Both the position numbers and the translations under genes were made by a program. A model generated the notes under the pieces. The model was not told where the DNA came from. It did no database searches and saw only the letters and a list, made by a program, of their open reading frames with translations. This document shows, piece after piece, positions 15,982-24,374 of a stretch of DNA of 31,214 nucleotides; positions within the stretch are counted from its first letter, which is position 1, and each line of letters opens with the position of its first letter. This stretch comes from JBCDCE01 sp039182515 (GTDB taxonomy: Bacteria > Pseudomonadota > Alphaproteobacteria > Rhodobacterales > Rhodobacteraceae), in the NCBI GenBank assembly GCA_039182515.1, contig JBCDCE010000046.1, forward strand, positions 1-31,214, written 5' to 3'.

Positions 15982-16012
15982 TTGCTGCATTGCCGCATTG
16001 CACATTGTGCAA
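15982..16012. promoter_or_regulatory. 31-bp palindromic element, copy 2, upstream of DUF1127 copy 2
   Basis: Begins TTGCTGCATTGCCGCATTGC and ends in TTGCAC-ATT-GTGCAA. Relative to copy 1 the outer palindrome has changed in both arms together (T/A to C/G), so the symmetry is conserved. The near edge is 77 bases from the DUF1127 start at 15905. It abuts the ureC stop codon at 16016. Confidence 0.6.
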
Positions 16013-16015
16013 ACC

Positions 16016-17725
16016 TCAAAAGAGGAAATAGCGTTGCGCGAGTGGCAACTCAGAAGCAGGTTCGCACGTGAGAAGCTCGCCATTTGCCCGCACTTCGTAG
16101 GTCTCGGGGTTCACCTCCACCTCCGGCGTGAGATCGTTCATGATCATATCGGCTTTGCCAATGTTGCGCGTGTTCGAAACCGCTGCCGTTGATTTGCCCA
16201 AACCAAGCTGATCGCCCAGCCCCGCCGCTTGCGCCGCGGCACTGATAAAGGTGACGGCTGAGTTTTGAACTGCAGATCCAAAGGCGCCGAACATGGGCCG
16301 GGTGTAAACAGGCTGAGGTGTGGGGATAGACGCATTCGGATCGCCCATCTGAGCACAAGCAATTGTGCCGCCCAAGAGCACCATTTCAGGCTTCACACCG
16401 AAGAAAGCAGGCGACCACAAACACAGATCGGCACGCTTGCCGGGTGTAATGGATCCTATGTGATCGGAGAGCCCATGGGCAATGGCCGGGTTGATCGTAT
16501 ATTTTGCGATGTAGCGTTTGACGCGGACGTTGTCGTTCTCGCCGCTTTCTTCTGAGAGGCGCCCACGCTGCACTTTCATTTTATGCGCCGTCTGCCAGGT
16601 GCGAATGATCACTTCACCAATGCGGCCCATGGCTTGGCTGTCCGACGCGATGATCGAGAAGGCGCCCATGTCGTGCAGAATGTCTTCGGCGGCGATGGTT
16701 TCACGCCGGATCCGGCTTTCGGCAAAAGCCACGTCTTCGGGAATGGACTTATCCAGGTGGTGGCAGACCATGAGCATGTCGAGATGCTCTTCAATGGTGT
16801 TGACCGTATAGGGGCGCGTTGGGTTGGTGGAGCTTGGGATCACATGATTTTCACCCACCACTTTGATGATGTCAGGGGCGTGCCCGCCGCCAGCCCCTTC
16901 AGTATGGAAAGCGTGAATGGTCCGGCCTTTCATGGCCGCCACGGTGTTTTCCACAAACCCGCTTTCATTGAGCGTATCGGTGTGGATCATCACTTGGACG
17001 TCCATGTCGTCGGCCACGCTCAAACAGCAATCAATTGCGCCAGGCGTGGTGCCCCAGTCTTCGTGCAGTTTCATTGCACAAGCACCGCCTTCAACCATTT
17101 CAACCAAAGCAGCTGGCTGGCTGGCGTTGCCTTTGCACGACAAGCCAAAATTCATCGGGAAGGCGTCGAGCGATTGCAACATACGCCCAATGTGCCAAGA
17201 CCCAGGGGTGCAAGTCGTGGCCAAAGTGCCATGCGCTGGCCCCGTGCCGCCGCCAAGCATCGTTGTAATCCCAGAATGCAGAGCATCATCGATTTGTTGC
17301 GGACAAATGAAGTGGATATGGCTGTCAAAACCGCCTGCAGTGAGGATTTTGCCCTCGCCCGCAATCGCCTCTGTGCCTGGCCCGATGATAATATCCACGC
17401 CGCTTTGCGTGTCAGGATTACCTGCCTTGCCGATGGCGGCAATGAGCCCGTCTTTCAGGCCGACGTCTGCTTTATAGATGCCGGTATGATCCACGATCAG
17501 CGCATTGGTTATGACAGTATCAACCGCACCGTCTGCACGCGTGACCTGGCTTTGGCCCATGCCATCACGGATCACTTTGCCGCCGCCAAACTTGACTTCT
17601 TCACCATAGGTTGTGAGGTCCTTTTCAACCTCGATGAAGAGCTCCGTATCGGCAAGCCGCACGCGATCCCCCGTGGTGGGTCCGTACATATCAGCGTAAG
17701 TCGCGCGGGAAATTTTTGCGGGCAT
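16016..17725 (-). CDS. ureC: Urease alpha (catalytic) subunit
   Basis: Di-nickel enzyme subunit hydrolysing urea to ammonia and carbamate. 569 residues, the normal length. N-terminal SRATYADMYGPTTGDRVRLADTELF in parts; nickel ligands HIHF near residues 134-137; the carbamylated lysine in GACAMKLHEDWG near 218; HTEGAGGGHAPD; and the mobile-flap Cys/His in LMVCHHLDKSIPEDVAFAESRIRRETIAAED, read in parts, near 320. C-terminal YFLF end intact. AAAGG upstream of ATG 17725 supports the start, 14 bases after ureB. The active site appears complete, so urease should be functional. Confidence 0.99.
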   Translation of the reverse strand: MPAKISRATYADMYGPTTGDRVRLADTELFIEVEKDLTTYGEEVKFGGGKVIRDGMGQSQVTRADGAVDTVITNALIVDHTGIYKADVGLKDGLIAAIGKAGNPDTQSGVDIIIGPGTEAIAGEGKILTAGGFDSHIHFICPQQIDDALHSGITTMLGGGTGPAHGTLATTCTPGSWHIGRMLQSLDAFPMNFGLSCKGNASQPAALVEMVEGGACAMKLHEDWGTTPGAIDCCLSVADDMDVQVMIHTDTLNESGFVENTVAAMKGRTIHAFHTEGAGGGHAPDIIKVVGENHVIPSSTNPTRPYTVNTIEEHLDMLMVCHHLDKSIPEDVAFAESRIRRETIAAEDILHDMGAFSIIASDSQAMGRIGEVIIRTWQTAHKMKVQRGRLSEESGENDNVRVKRYIAKYTINPAIAHGLSDHIGSITPGKRADLCLWSPAFFGVKPEMVLLGGTIACAQMGDPNASIPTPQPVYTRPMFGAFGSAVQNSAVTFISAAAQAAGLGDQLGLGKSTAAVSNTRNIGKADMIMNDLTPEVEVNPETYEVRANGELLTCEPASELPLAQRYFLF

Positions 17726-17739
17726 CTTGAAGCCTTTAC

Positions 17740-18048
17740 TTAGTCGAGCAAGCCCATCACGGCTTGGTTAAATCCATGAACAATTCGGTCACCGCCAAAG
17801 GGCACCAGATGCACTTCCCGGGTTTGACCCGGCTCAAAGCGCACCGCCGTTCCAGCGGCAATATCGAGCCGCTTGCCGCGCGCGGCAGCGCGGTCAAAGC
17901 TCAAACCCGAATTGGTTTCCGCGAAATGATAGTGGCTGCCAACCTGCACGGGCCGATCGCCTGTGTTGGAGACCTCAAGGGTGGTGACGTCCAGGCCTTG
18001 GTTCAATTCGATTTCGCCTGATGTGGGAAATACCTCTCCTGGGATCAT
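17740..18048 (-). CDS. ureB: Urease beta subunit
   Basis: 102-residue structural subunit. Family start MIPGEVFPTSGEIELNQGL, the VGSHYHFAETNSGLSFDR block, GTAVRFEPGQTREV and a C-terminal GFNQAVMGLLD. AAAGG lies 8 bases before the ATG. Separate from ureA, as in the three-subunit bacterial urease; between them sits a small membrane-protein gene. Confidence 0.97.
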   Translation of the reverse strand: MIPGEVFPTSGEIELNQGLDVTTLEVSNTGDRPVQVGSHYHFAETNSGLSFDRAAARGKRLDIAAGTAVRFEPGQTREVHLVPFGGDRIVHGFNQAVMGLLD

Positions 18049-18096
18049 GCGATAACCTTTCGTCTCATAGGTTTTAGAATTTGAGGCATCAGCGGT

Positions 18097-18369
18097 TCAG
18101 CCACGCGCCGAAAACAGAGCGATGAGACGCTTTAGAAAAAGGCCGATCCCGGCCCCAAACACGAGCATGAACGCGTTGCTTTCAAACCGGAATAAGAGCA
18201 CGAGGGCCAAGGCCGCCAAAAGTAAGACTATCAGCGCCAGCATATCAAACTCATTTGGGTCAAGCTCAACGCTTTCCAGCGCAATCTTTTCCATGAACTG
18301 CTTTACCATTGGCTCAACAACTGGCACCAGGTAACCAGCCAAAAGACCCAGAATAAAGTTGAAGATCAT
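18097..18369 (-). CDS. Small membrane protein inside the urease operon
   Basis: 90 residues, no recognised domain. A hydrophobic N-terminal segment (FNFILGLLAGYLVPVV) is followed by an acidic amphipathic stretch (KQFMEKIALESVELDPNEFD) and two closely spaced hydrophobic segments (MLALIVLLLAALALVLLFRF; AFMLVFGAGIGLFL), ending basic. It lies between ureA and ureB, in the same direction and with short gaps, preceded by a G-rich ribosome site. Co-transcription with urease is likely; a role such as urea or ammonia passage or membrane tethering is speculation. Confidence 0.75.
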   Translation of the reverse strand: MIFNFILGLLAGYLVPVVEPMVKQFMEKIALESVELDPNEFDMLALIVLLLAALALVLLFRFESNAFMLVFGAGIGLFLKRLIALFSARG

Positions 18370-18389
18370 ATCATATCCCCCTGATAATA

Positions 18390-18692
18390 TTAGCGTATTG
18401 GATGATGTACGGTAACAAGCTTGGTGCCATCTGGAAAGGTGGCTTCCACTTGCACATCATGGATCATGTCTGAAATGCCCGGCATGCATTGCGCGGCTGT
18501 GATCACCGAGGCACCCGCTTCCATTAGGTCGGCAACACTGCGCCCGTCACGGGCCCCTTCGACCACAAAATCTGTGATCAAAGCGATCGCTTCGGGATGG
18601 TTCAGCTTGACGCCGCGCGCCAATCTCTCTCGCGCCACCATGGCGGCCAGGCTTACCAAAAGCTTGTCTTTTTCACGCGGTGTGAGGTTCAC
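18390..18692 (-). CDS. ureA: Urease gamma subunit (GTG start)
   Basis: 100-residue structural subunit: NLTPREKDKLLVSLAAMVARERLARGVKLNHPEAIALI read in parts, VEGARDGRSVADLM, MPGISDMIHDVQVEATFPDGTKLVTVH. The start codon reads GTG (18690-18692) with AGGAGGAG just upstream. It follows the ureD stop by 9 bases. Confidence 0.98.
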   Translation of the reverse strand: MNLTPREKDKLLVSLAAMVARERLARGVKLNHPEAIALITDFVVEGARDGRSVADLMEAGASVITAAQCMPGISDMIHDVQVEATFPDGTKLVTVHHPIR

Positions 18693-18701
18693 CAGCTCCT
18701 C

Positions 18702-19511
18702 CTAAATTTGCCAAACTCGTGGGACACCTTCCGGCAGATTTTCCGCCAAAAGGGACACGAGTGCATTGCGTAGCGCATGGGCGCGTGGCGACATCATGCG
18801 AACAACTGTCTGCCCCGTCCAGGCCGATTTTGACAGGCGAACGCCATCCGTGCACTGCACCTTCAGGTTTTGATAGGCTGGCCCAAAAGCATAAACCGTT
18901 GCAATTGCCCCCGCATTTGCAAGCCCAAAAGGATGGCCAGCATCCTGAACGGTTTGATCTGAAATATGCAAACGATCTCGCCAAATTGGGCCATTGGGGC
19001 CATCAACTTGCCTGGTGTCTTTGCAGCTCACGGATACAAGCGTTTCGCCCATTGCACAGCGGCCAAAAACCAAGCTTTCAAGCATAAAAAGGCTTGCACC
19101 AGGTGCGAGATTTACGCGTGTTTTCCGGTCAAGATTGGCCTGATCAAACAAGATTGTTTCTTGGGGCACCCAAACCAAATTGGCATTTTCGCCAACATCT
19201 AAGGTCACATCAACATGGCCCGAGCCAGTGACGCTTTGATAGGCGCGTTCTGCGGTTTGTGTTGTGGCAATCAGGCTCGCATCAGCACCAACTTGCGCGC
19301 CAAACTCAATTTGGTCACCGCCCGTGATGCCGCCACTCGTGTTGAGAAAAACCGCCTGAGGCACCGCCCTGTGGACGCGCGGGAGTAGACATTTGGCAGA
19401 GCCGCTTTGCTTGAGCCGGTCCAGCTGTATGCGACCGTCTCGCACTGACACTGCCACTGCCGCAGTGCCATGCGTGCGCTGAAGTTGAACAGAAGGGCCA
19501 CCGTCTAACAT
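18702..19511 (-). CDS. ureD: Urease accessory protein UreD
   Basis: Scaffold that binds apo-urease and recruits UreF and UreG for nickel insertion. 269 residues. Family blocks: NTSGGITGGDQIEF, the TTQTAERAYQS stretch, LVWVPQETILFDQANLDR, LVFGRCAMGE and WRDRLHI. First gene of the cluster, divergent from pyrC across about 200 bases. No strong ribosome site is visible before ATG 19511. Absence of a nickel or urea transporter gene nearby means those functions must lie elsewhere. Confidence 0.95.
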   Translation of the reverse strand: MLDGGPSVQLQRTHGTAAVAVSVRDGRIQLDRLKQSGSAKCLLPRVHRAVPQAVFLNTSGGITGGDQIEFGAQVGADASLIATTQTAERAYQSVTGSGHVDVTLDVGENANLVWVPQETILFDQANLDRKTRVNLAPGASLFMLESLVFGRCAMGETLVSVSCKDTRQVDGPNGPIWRDRLHISDQTVQDAGHPFGLANAGAIATVYAFGPAYQNLKVQCTDGVRLSKSAWTGQTVVRMMSPRAHALRNALVSLLAENLPEGVPRVWQI

Positions 19512-19711
19512 GCCAGTTTTCTAGGCAGACCAGCCAACAAGGGGCAATGCCCCAAGCCCCAACCTCAAGGACTTTGCAGATCATTGCGCAAGTTGCTGCG
19601 TTTGAAGGTCACGCTCTCCCTGAAAATCGCCTATTTTTTACGCACTTTGATTGTGCCAATTTCACCTAGATCCGCTGGCAGTCCACGACGGAGTTGTGTA
19701 GGCCAGCCCCC

Positions 19712-20752
19712 ATGACAACAACACTCACGCTTCGCAGACCCGACGACTGGCATCTCCATCTGCGCGACGCAGGTATGATGCGCGCCGTTCTGCCTTGGAG
19801 TGCGGCCCATTTCGCCCGCGCGATCATTATGCCAAATTTGGTGCCACCGGTGGTGACAAGCCAAGACGCTGCCAACTACCGCGACCGGATCCTCGGCGCT
19901 TTGCCGCAAGGGACCACGTTTGAGCCGCTCATGACTCTCTATTTAACGGAAAGCACCGATCCACAGGACGTGCGCGCCGGGATTGAGAAAGGGCTTATTA
20001 AGGCTGTGAAACTGTATCCAGCTGGGGCCACAACCAATTCTGCTTCAGGCGTGCGCGATATCGACAAAGTGCGCGGCGTGCTTGAGGTTTTAGAAAACAC
20101 CGGCACACCGCTTTGTGTGCACGGAGAAGTCACAACGCCTGAAGTCGATATTTTTGATCGCGAAGCGGTCTTTATTGAGCGCGTCTTAGCGCCGTTGCGC
20201 GCTTCTCTTCCCGGCCTGCGGGTGGTGATGGAGCATATCACGACAAGCGACGCGGTTGATTACTTGCGCTCTGGGGGAGAGACCCTTAGCGCGACCGTCA
20301 CGACCCACCACCTGATGATTACGCGCAATCATATCCTCGTAGGTGGGATCAAACCGCACTACTACTGCTTACCTGTCGCCAAGCGCGAAAGCCATCGGCA
20401 GGCGCTTGTGGACCTGGTGACTTCCGGGTTTGATCGTGTGTTTTTGGGCACTGATAGCGCTCCGCACACGGATCCCTTAAAGGAACAAGCCTGCGGCTGC
20501 GCGGGGATCTTTTCTGCGCCTAATACGATGGCCTGTTTGGCGGAAGTGTTCGAGCGCGAAGGCGCTTTGTCCCAGCTTGAGGGCTTTGCCTCGCTCAACG
20601 GCCCTGCGTTCTACCGCCTACCGCCAAACGACGACACATTGACCCTGGTCAAAGGGCAATCCGATCACCCTGAAAAGATCGACACAGACGAAGGCCCTGT
20701 TACCGTCTTCGATCCAGCCAGTCCCGTGACCTGGCGCGTAAAGGAAGGTTAA
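19712..20752 (+). CDS. pyrC: Dihydroorotase (class II)
   Basis: Third step of pyrimidine synthesis, cyclising carbamoyl aspartate to dihydroorotate. 346 residues, like E. coli PyrC. Zinc ligands His14 and His16 (DDWHLHLRD), carbamylated Lys100 (KAVKLYPAG), CVHGEV, MEHITTSDAV and the catalytic Asp in LGTDSAPHT. ATG 19712 is preferred because MTTTLTLRRPDDWHLH matches the family; a TTG start at 19694 adds six residues. Followed after 4 bases by pyrE. Confidence 0.97.
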   Translation: MTTTLTLRRPDDWHLHLRDAGMMRAVLPWSAAHFARAIIMPNLVPPVVTSQDAANYRDRILGALPQGTTFEPLMTLYLTESTDPQDVRAGIEKGLIKAVKLYPAGATTNSASGVRDIDKVRGVLEVLENTGTPLCVHGEVTTPEVDIFDREAVFIERVLAPLRASLPGLRVVMEHITTSDAVDYLRSGGETLSATVTTHHLMITRNHILVGGIKPHYYCLPVAKRESHRQALVDLVTSGFDRVFLGTDSAPHTDPLKEQACGCAGIFSAPNTMACLAEVFEREGALSQLEGFASLNGPAFYRLPPNDDTLTLVKGQSDHPEKIDTDEGPVTVFDPASPVTWRVKEG

Positions 20753-20756
20753 CACC

Positions 20757-21431
20757 ATGGTGCCCTCGCAATCGGAAATCGCGCATCTCTCGGCCAAAAT
20801 GCTCTTGGAATGCGGCGCAGTGCACTTCAACGCCAAAGAGCCGTTTACGCTGGCCTCAGGCCTGCCCTCTCCGACTTATGTAGATTGCCGCAAACTCATC
20901 AGCTACCCGCGGATCCGATCAGCATTGATGGATTTTCTCACCTTCGAGATCAAGCGCCAGGCGGGCTTTGAAGCCTTTGATTGCGTTGCCGGCGGCGAAA
21001 CGGCAGGCATCCCCTTCTCTGCTTTTATTGCCGAGCGCATGGCCTTGCCCATGACTTATGTGCGCAAAAAGCCAAAAGGATATGGGCGCAATGCCCGCAT
21101 CGAAGGCGTGATGACAGAGATCAATCGCGTACTTTTGGTTGAAGATATGACCACAGACGGCGGCTCCAAGCTCAGCTTTGTCGATGCAATCCGCGACACG
21201 GGCGCCACGTGCGAATGGACAGCTGTGATTTTCTCTTATGGGATTTTCCCAGAGATCAACGAGACGTTGGGCGAACACGGCGTTGGCCTCATTTCGCTTT
21301 GCACTTGGTGGGATGTTCTAGAGGCAGCAAAAGAGCTCAAGTCTTTTGATGCAGAGACTTTGAGCGACGTGGAAGCCTTCCTAAAGGCCCCGCGCGCATG
21401 GCAAGAGGCCAGAAAGAGCTCCGCAAAATAG
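20757..21431 (+). CDS. pyrE: Orotate phosphoribosyltransferase
   Basis: Converts orotate and PRPP to orotidine monophosphate, two steps after PyrC. 224 residues. N-terminal FTLASGLPSPTYVDCRKLISYP in parts, YVRKKPKGYGRNARIEG, and the PRPP-binding loop VLLVEDMTTDGGSK. AAGGAAGG lies 8 bases before the ATG, just ahead of the pyrC stop, indicating a pyrC-pyrE operon. Confidence 0.96.
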   Translation: MVPSQSEIAHLSAKMLLECGAVHFNAKEPFTLASGLPSPTYVDCRKLISYPRIRSALMDFLTFEIKRQAGFEAFDCVAGGETAGIPFSAFIAERMALPMTYVRKKPKGYGRNARIEGVMTEINRVLLVEDMTTDGGSKLSFVDAIRDTGATCEWTAVIFSYGIFPEINETLGEHGVGLISLCTWWDVLEAAKELKSFDAETLSDVEAFLKAPRAWQEARKSSAK

Positions 21432-21517
21432 TCTCTTGCAACGGGCATTCACCTCTACATTTGGGGCAATCTAGCCCGAAAATCGGCAAATGTTGTGGCT
21501 TTTGGCTGTGATGTAAG

Positions 21518-21536
21518 TTATCCAAGGTTATCCACA
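21518..21536. promoter_or_regulatory. Tandem DnaA-box-like 9-mers upstream of dnaB
   Basis: TTATCCAAG (21518-21526) and TTATCCACA (21528-21536) are direct repeats 10 bp apart. The second matches the consensus DnaA box exactly. They lie about 125-145 bases before the dnaB start, in a 230-base gap after pyrE that otherwise shows no gene. Confidence 0.55.
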
Positions 21537-21661
21537 CAAACATACAATTTGCATCGTGCAGCTTCAGTCTTTTAGAACGATGCGCAGCCCCAAAATGCTC
21601 CTGTGACGGCCCAACTTCTCAATACGGGACATCACAATGACCCACAAATGGCGGATACCGC

Positions 21662-23146
21662 ATGAACGAAATTGCATCGATCAACTCAGGAAATCTGGCG
21701 GACACTTTGCCCCACTCCATTGAGGCTGAGCAGCAACTGTTGGGCGCGATCCTCACCAACAACGATATCTTTGATCGCGTCAGTTCGATCATCAGCGCCG
21801 ATCACTTCTATGATCCGGTTCACGCCCGCATCTTTGAAACGGCGCAGGCGCGGATCAGCAAAAACACCCTGGCCTCACCGGTCACGCTCAAAGCGTTTTT
21901 AGAGCAAGACGCAGGCCTGCAAGAGTTGGGGGGTGCAACCTATCTGGTCAAACTCGCGGGCACTGCCGCCGCCAGCTTTGCCGCGCGTGACTATGCGCAA
22001 ATGATCTACGACATGGCCGTGCGCCGTGAGTTGATAACTTTGGGGCAAGACATCTCCGCCCGTGCGGCCCAAGTGGACATGGACAGTGAGCCCAAAGAAC
22101 AAATCGTCGAGGCCGAACAACGCCTGTATAAAATGGCGGAAGTTGGTCAGGCTGACACTGGATTTCAATCCTTTCTTAAAGCCGTCACCGATGCGGTAAA
22201 CGTTGCCAATGCCGCATATCAACGCGAAGGCGGCATGGCCGGGGTCTCAACCGGCCTCGTGGATCTTGACAAAAAGCTCGGCGGCTTGCACCGATCCGAC
22301 CTTTTGATCCTCGCAGGTCGCCCGTCCATGGGCAAAACCTCGCTGGCCACAAACGTCGCCTTCAATATTGCCAAGGCCTACAAAAAAGGCAAAACCGACA
22401 CCGGAGAAGACGGCGCCATTGATGGTGGCGTCGTGGGATTTTTCTCCCTTGAGATGAGCGCAGAGCAGCTCGCCGCCCGGATCTTGTCAGAAGCATCTGA
22501 AGTGCCCTCAGAACAGATCCGGCGCGGCGATATGACAGAAGGCGAGTTCCGCCGCTTTGTCGAAGCGGCCAAAACCCTTGAGGCTTGCCCGCTTTATATA
22601 GACGACACACCTGCTTTGCCAATCAGCCAAGTGGCCGCCCGCGCGCGTCGTCTAAAACGCACCCACGGTCTTGACGCTTTGTTTGTGGACTATCTCCAGC
22701 TTCTGCGCCCCGCCACGGCAAAAGACAGCCGTGTAAACGAGGTCTCCGAGATTACCCAAGGCCTCAAGGCTATCGCCAAAGAGCTCGACATTCCCGTTGT
22801 CGCGCTCTCGCAGCTCAGCCGTCAGGTTGAAAACCGCGACGACAAACGCCCCCAACTCTCTGACCTGCGCGAATCTGGCTCAATCGAACAAGATGCCGAT
22901 GTGGTGATGTTTGTGTTCCGCGAAGAATATTACAAAGAGCGCGAAAAACCAGGCGATCATGACCTTGAAAACATGGCCCGCTGGAAAGAAGAGATGGAGC
23001 GTCTGCATGGAAAAGCAGAAGTGATCATCGGCAAGCAACGTCACGGCCCCATCGGCACGGTTGATCTGAGCTTTGAAGGCCGCTTCACACGCTTTGGCAA
23101 CTTGGTGCAACCCTGGCAAAAAGGCGAAAACATCGAAGGCTTCTAA
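21662..23146 (+). CDS. dnaB: Replicative DNA helicase DnaB
   Basis: Hexameric 5'-3' helicase of the replication fork. 494 residues. N-terminal primase-interaction domain begins LPHSIEAEQQLLGAILTNND. RecA-like motor has Walker A GRPSMGKTSLA near 219-229, VGFFSLEMSAEQLAARIL, Walker B LFVDYLQLLRP, LSQLSRQVENRDDKRPQLSDLRESGSIEQDADVVMF in parts, and the arginine-finger region GKQRHGPIGTVDLSF. A short Lys/Gly/Asp insert (KKGKTDTGEDGAIDGG) between strands is, from memory, normal for Rhodobacterales. No intein is present. Confidence 0.98.
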   Translation: MNEIASINSGNLADTLPHSIEAEQQLLGAILTNNDIFDRVSSIISADHFYDPVHARIFETAQARISKNTLASPVTLKAFLEQDAGLQELGGATYLVKLAGTAAASFAARDYAQMIYDMAVRRELITLGQDISARAAQVDMDSEPKEQIVEAEQRLYKMAEVGQADTGFQSFLKAVTDAVNVANAAYQREGGMAGVSTGLVDLDKKLGGLHRSDLLILAGRPSMGKTSLATNVAFNIAKAYKKGKTDTGEDGAIDGGVVGFFSLEMSAEQLAARILSEASEVPSEQIRRGDMTEGEFRRFVEAAKTLEACPLYIDDTPALPISQVAARARRLKRTHGLDALFVDYLQLLRPATAKDSRVNEVSEITQGLKAIAKELDIPVVALSQLSRQVENRDDKRPQLSDLRESGSIEQDADVVMFVFREEYYKEREKPGDHDLENMARWKEEMERLHGKAEVIIGKQRHGPIGTVDLSFEGRFTRFGNLVQPWQKGENIEGF

Positions 23147-23182
23147 GCGGCCGCCCCCTTCTGTCAAACCAACACTTTTGCG

Positions 23183-23213
23183 TTTCTTTGGCCCAAATAC
23201 TCCCGCCGGAGGC
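23183..23213. repeat. Dispersed intergenic repeat, copy 2 (ACTCCCGCCGGAGG element)
   Basis: TTTCTTTGGCCC followed by AAATACTCCCGCCGGAGGC, 37 bases after the dnaB stop, matches the element at 994-1023. Same orientation relative to the preceding gene. Downstream, CGTTTTTT/AAAAAACG (23248-23267) is an unrelated AT-rich hairpin. Confidence 0.6.
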
Positions 23214-23333
23214 GCGTAGTTTTGTAAAAACGACAAACCAAAACAGGCGTTTTTTCACAAAAAAACGGCCACTCGGCTCCGGCACAGCAGCCCACCCCTT
23301 GACCCTCCGCCAATCCCTGCCACAACGCCACCT

Positions 23334-24374
23334 ATGACGACAGGCAGTCTGACAATTTCTCCCGAAGCGATCATCGCCAACTATCGCGCGCTCGATGCTC
23401 TATCTGCGCCCACAGTTGAAACCTCAGGCGTGGTCAAAGCAGACGGATATGGCTTGGGGCTCGCACCTGTGGCGAAAGCTCTGGCGAGTGCGGGTGCCAA
23501 AACGTTCTTCGTGGCTCAGGCCCAAGAAGGCGCCGCGCTGCGTCGCATCATGGGCTCGGGCTTTCGCATCTTTGTTTTTGAAGGCCATATGGCTGAGGCG
23601 ACTGAAGCGATTGAAACCGCAGACCTTATCCCTGCGCTCAATTCGATCGAACAACTCACGTGCCATTTTGAACGCTTGCCGGGGCATCCATTTGCAATCC
23701 AACTCGACACAGGTATGAACCGCCTTGGATTTGAACCCGGCGCTTGGGTGGCTGTGCGCGACGCCGCTTTACATGCGGGCCCAGAGCTTATTATGAGCCA
23801 CCTCAGTTGCGCGGACGATCCAGATCACCCCATGAACCCCTTTCAGCGCGATGTATTTTTGCAAATGGCTGAAGGCGCAAATACGCCGCTCTCCCTTGCC
23901 GCTACCGGTGGCACACTTTTGGGCGCCGATTATCATTTCAACATGGTGCGCCCTGGCATTGGCCTTTACGGAGGCATGCCTTTTGCCAAAGCCAAACCGG
24001 TTGTAAATCTACAACTGCCGACGATCCAAACGCGCGAATTGGTACCTGGCGAGGCCGTGGGCTACGGCAATACCTGGACCGCCCCCGGCACAGCCCTGAT
24101 TGCCACGGTCAGTGGTGGCTATGCCGACGGTTTGTTGCGCACGCTGTCAGGATCAAAAGCTCGGCTTTATGCCAAAGGCGTGGCCTGCCCCATCGTCGGG
24201 CGGGTCTCGATGGACCTGCTTACGGTGGATGTGACCCATCTCGAGGAGGTCCCTGACTACTTTGAAGTCTTGGGCCCAAACCAATCCATCGACGATTTGG
24301 CCGCTGAGGCCGGTACAATTGGCTACGAAATTCTCACGTCTTTGGGCGGCCGCTACACAAGGGCGGGAATATGA
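23334..24374 (+). CDS. alr: Alanine racemase
   Basis: PLP enzyme making D-alanine for peptidoglycan. 346 residues. PLP lysine K35 in VVKADGYG, IQLDTGMNRLGF, MSHLSCADD, HFNMVRPGIGLYG, and the second catalytic Tyr region GEAVGYGNTW; C-terminal SGGYADGLLR and GRVSMDLLTVDV. The stop overlaps the next start as ATGA, beginning a tightly coupled series of genes. Confidence 0.95.
   Translation: MTTGSLTISPEAIIANYRALDALSAPTVETSGVVKADGYGLGLAPVAKALASAGAKTFFVAQAQEGAALRRIMGSGFRIFVFEGHMAEATEAIETADLIPALNSIEQLTCHFERLPGHPFAIQLDTGMNRLGFEPGAWVAVRDAALHAGPELIMSHLSCADDPDHPMNPFQRDVFLQMAEGANTPLSLAATGGTLLGADYHFNMVRPGIGLYGGMPFAKAKPVVNLQLPTIQTRELVPGEAVGYGNTWTAPGTALIATVSGGYADGLLRTLSGSKARLYAKGVACPIVGRVSMDLLTVDVTHLEEVPDYFEVLGPNQSIDDLAAEAGTIGYEILTSLGGRYTRAGI

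Noticed and set aside
15280..16083. 267-residue minus-strand frame across the DUF1127 region
   Set aside because: Runs through two DUF1127 genes in another frame plus a terminator; no family-like sequence.
16583..17743. 386-residue plus-strand open frame
   Set aside because: Lies entirely opposite ureC, whose catalytic motifs are intact; high GC shadow.
21518..21536. Possible replication origin upstream of dnaB
   Set aside because: Only two DnaA-box-like 9-mers and no AT-rich unwinding region or origin-type neighbours.
23147..23154. GCGGCCGC palindrome after dnaB
   Set aside because: Eight-base GC palindrome expected by chance in this composition; no paired copy.
23248..23267. CGTTTTTT/AAAAAACG hairpin before alr as a terminator
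   Set aside because: AT-only stem with no T-run after it; too weak to call.
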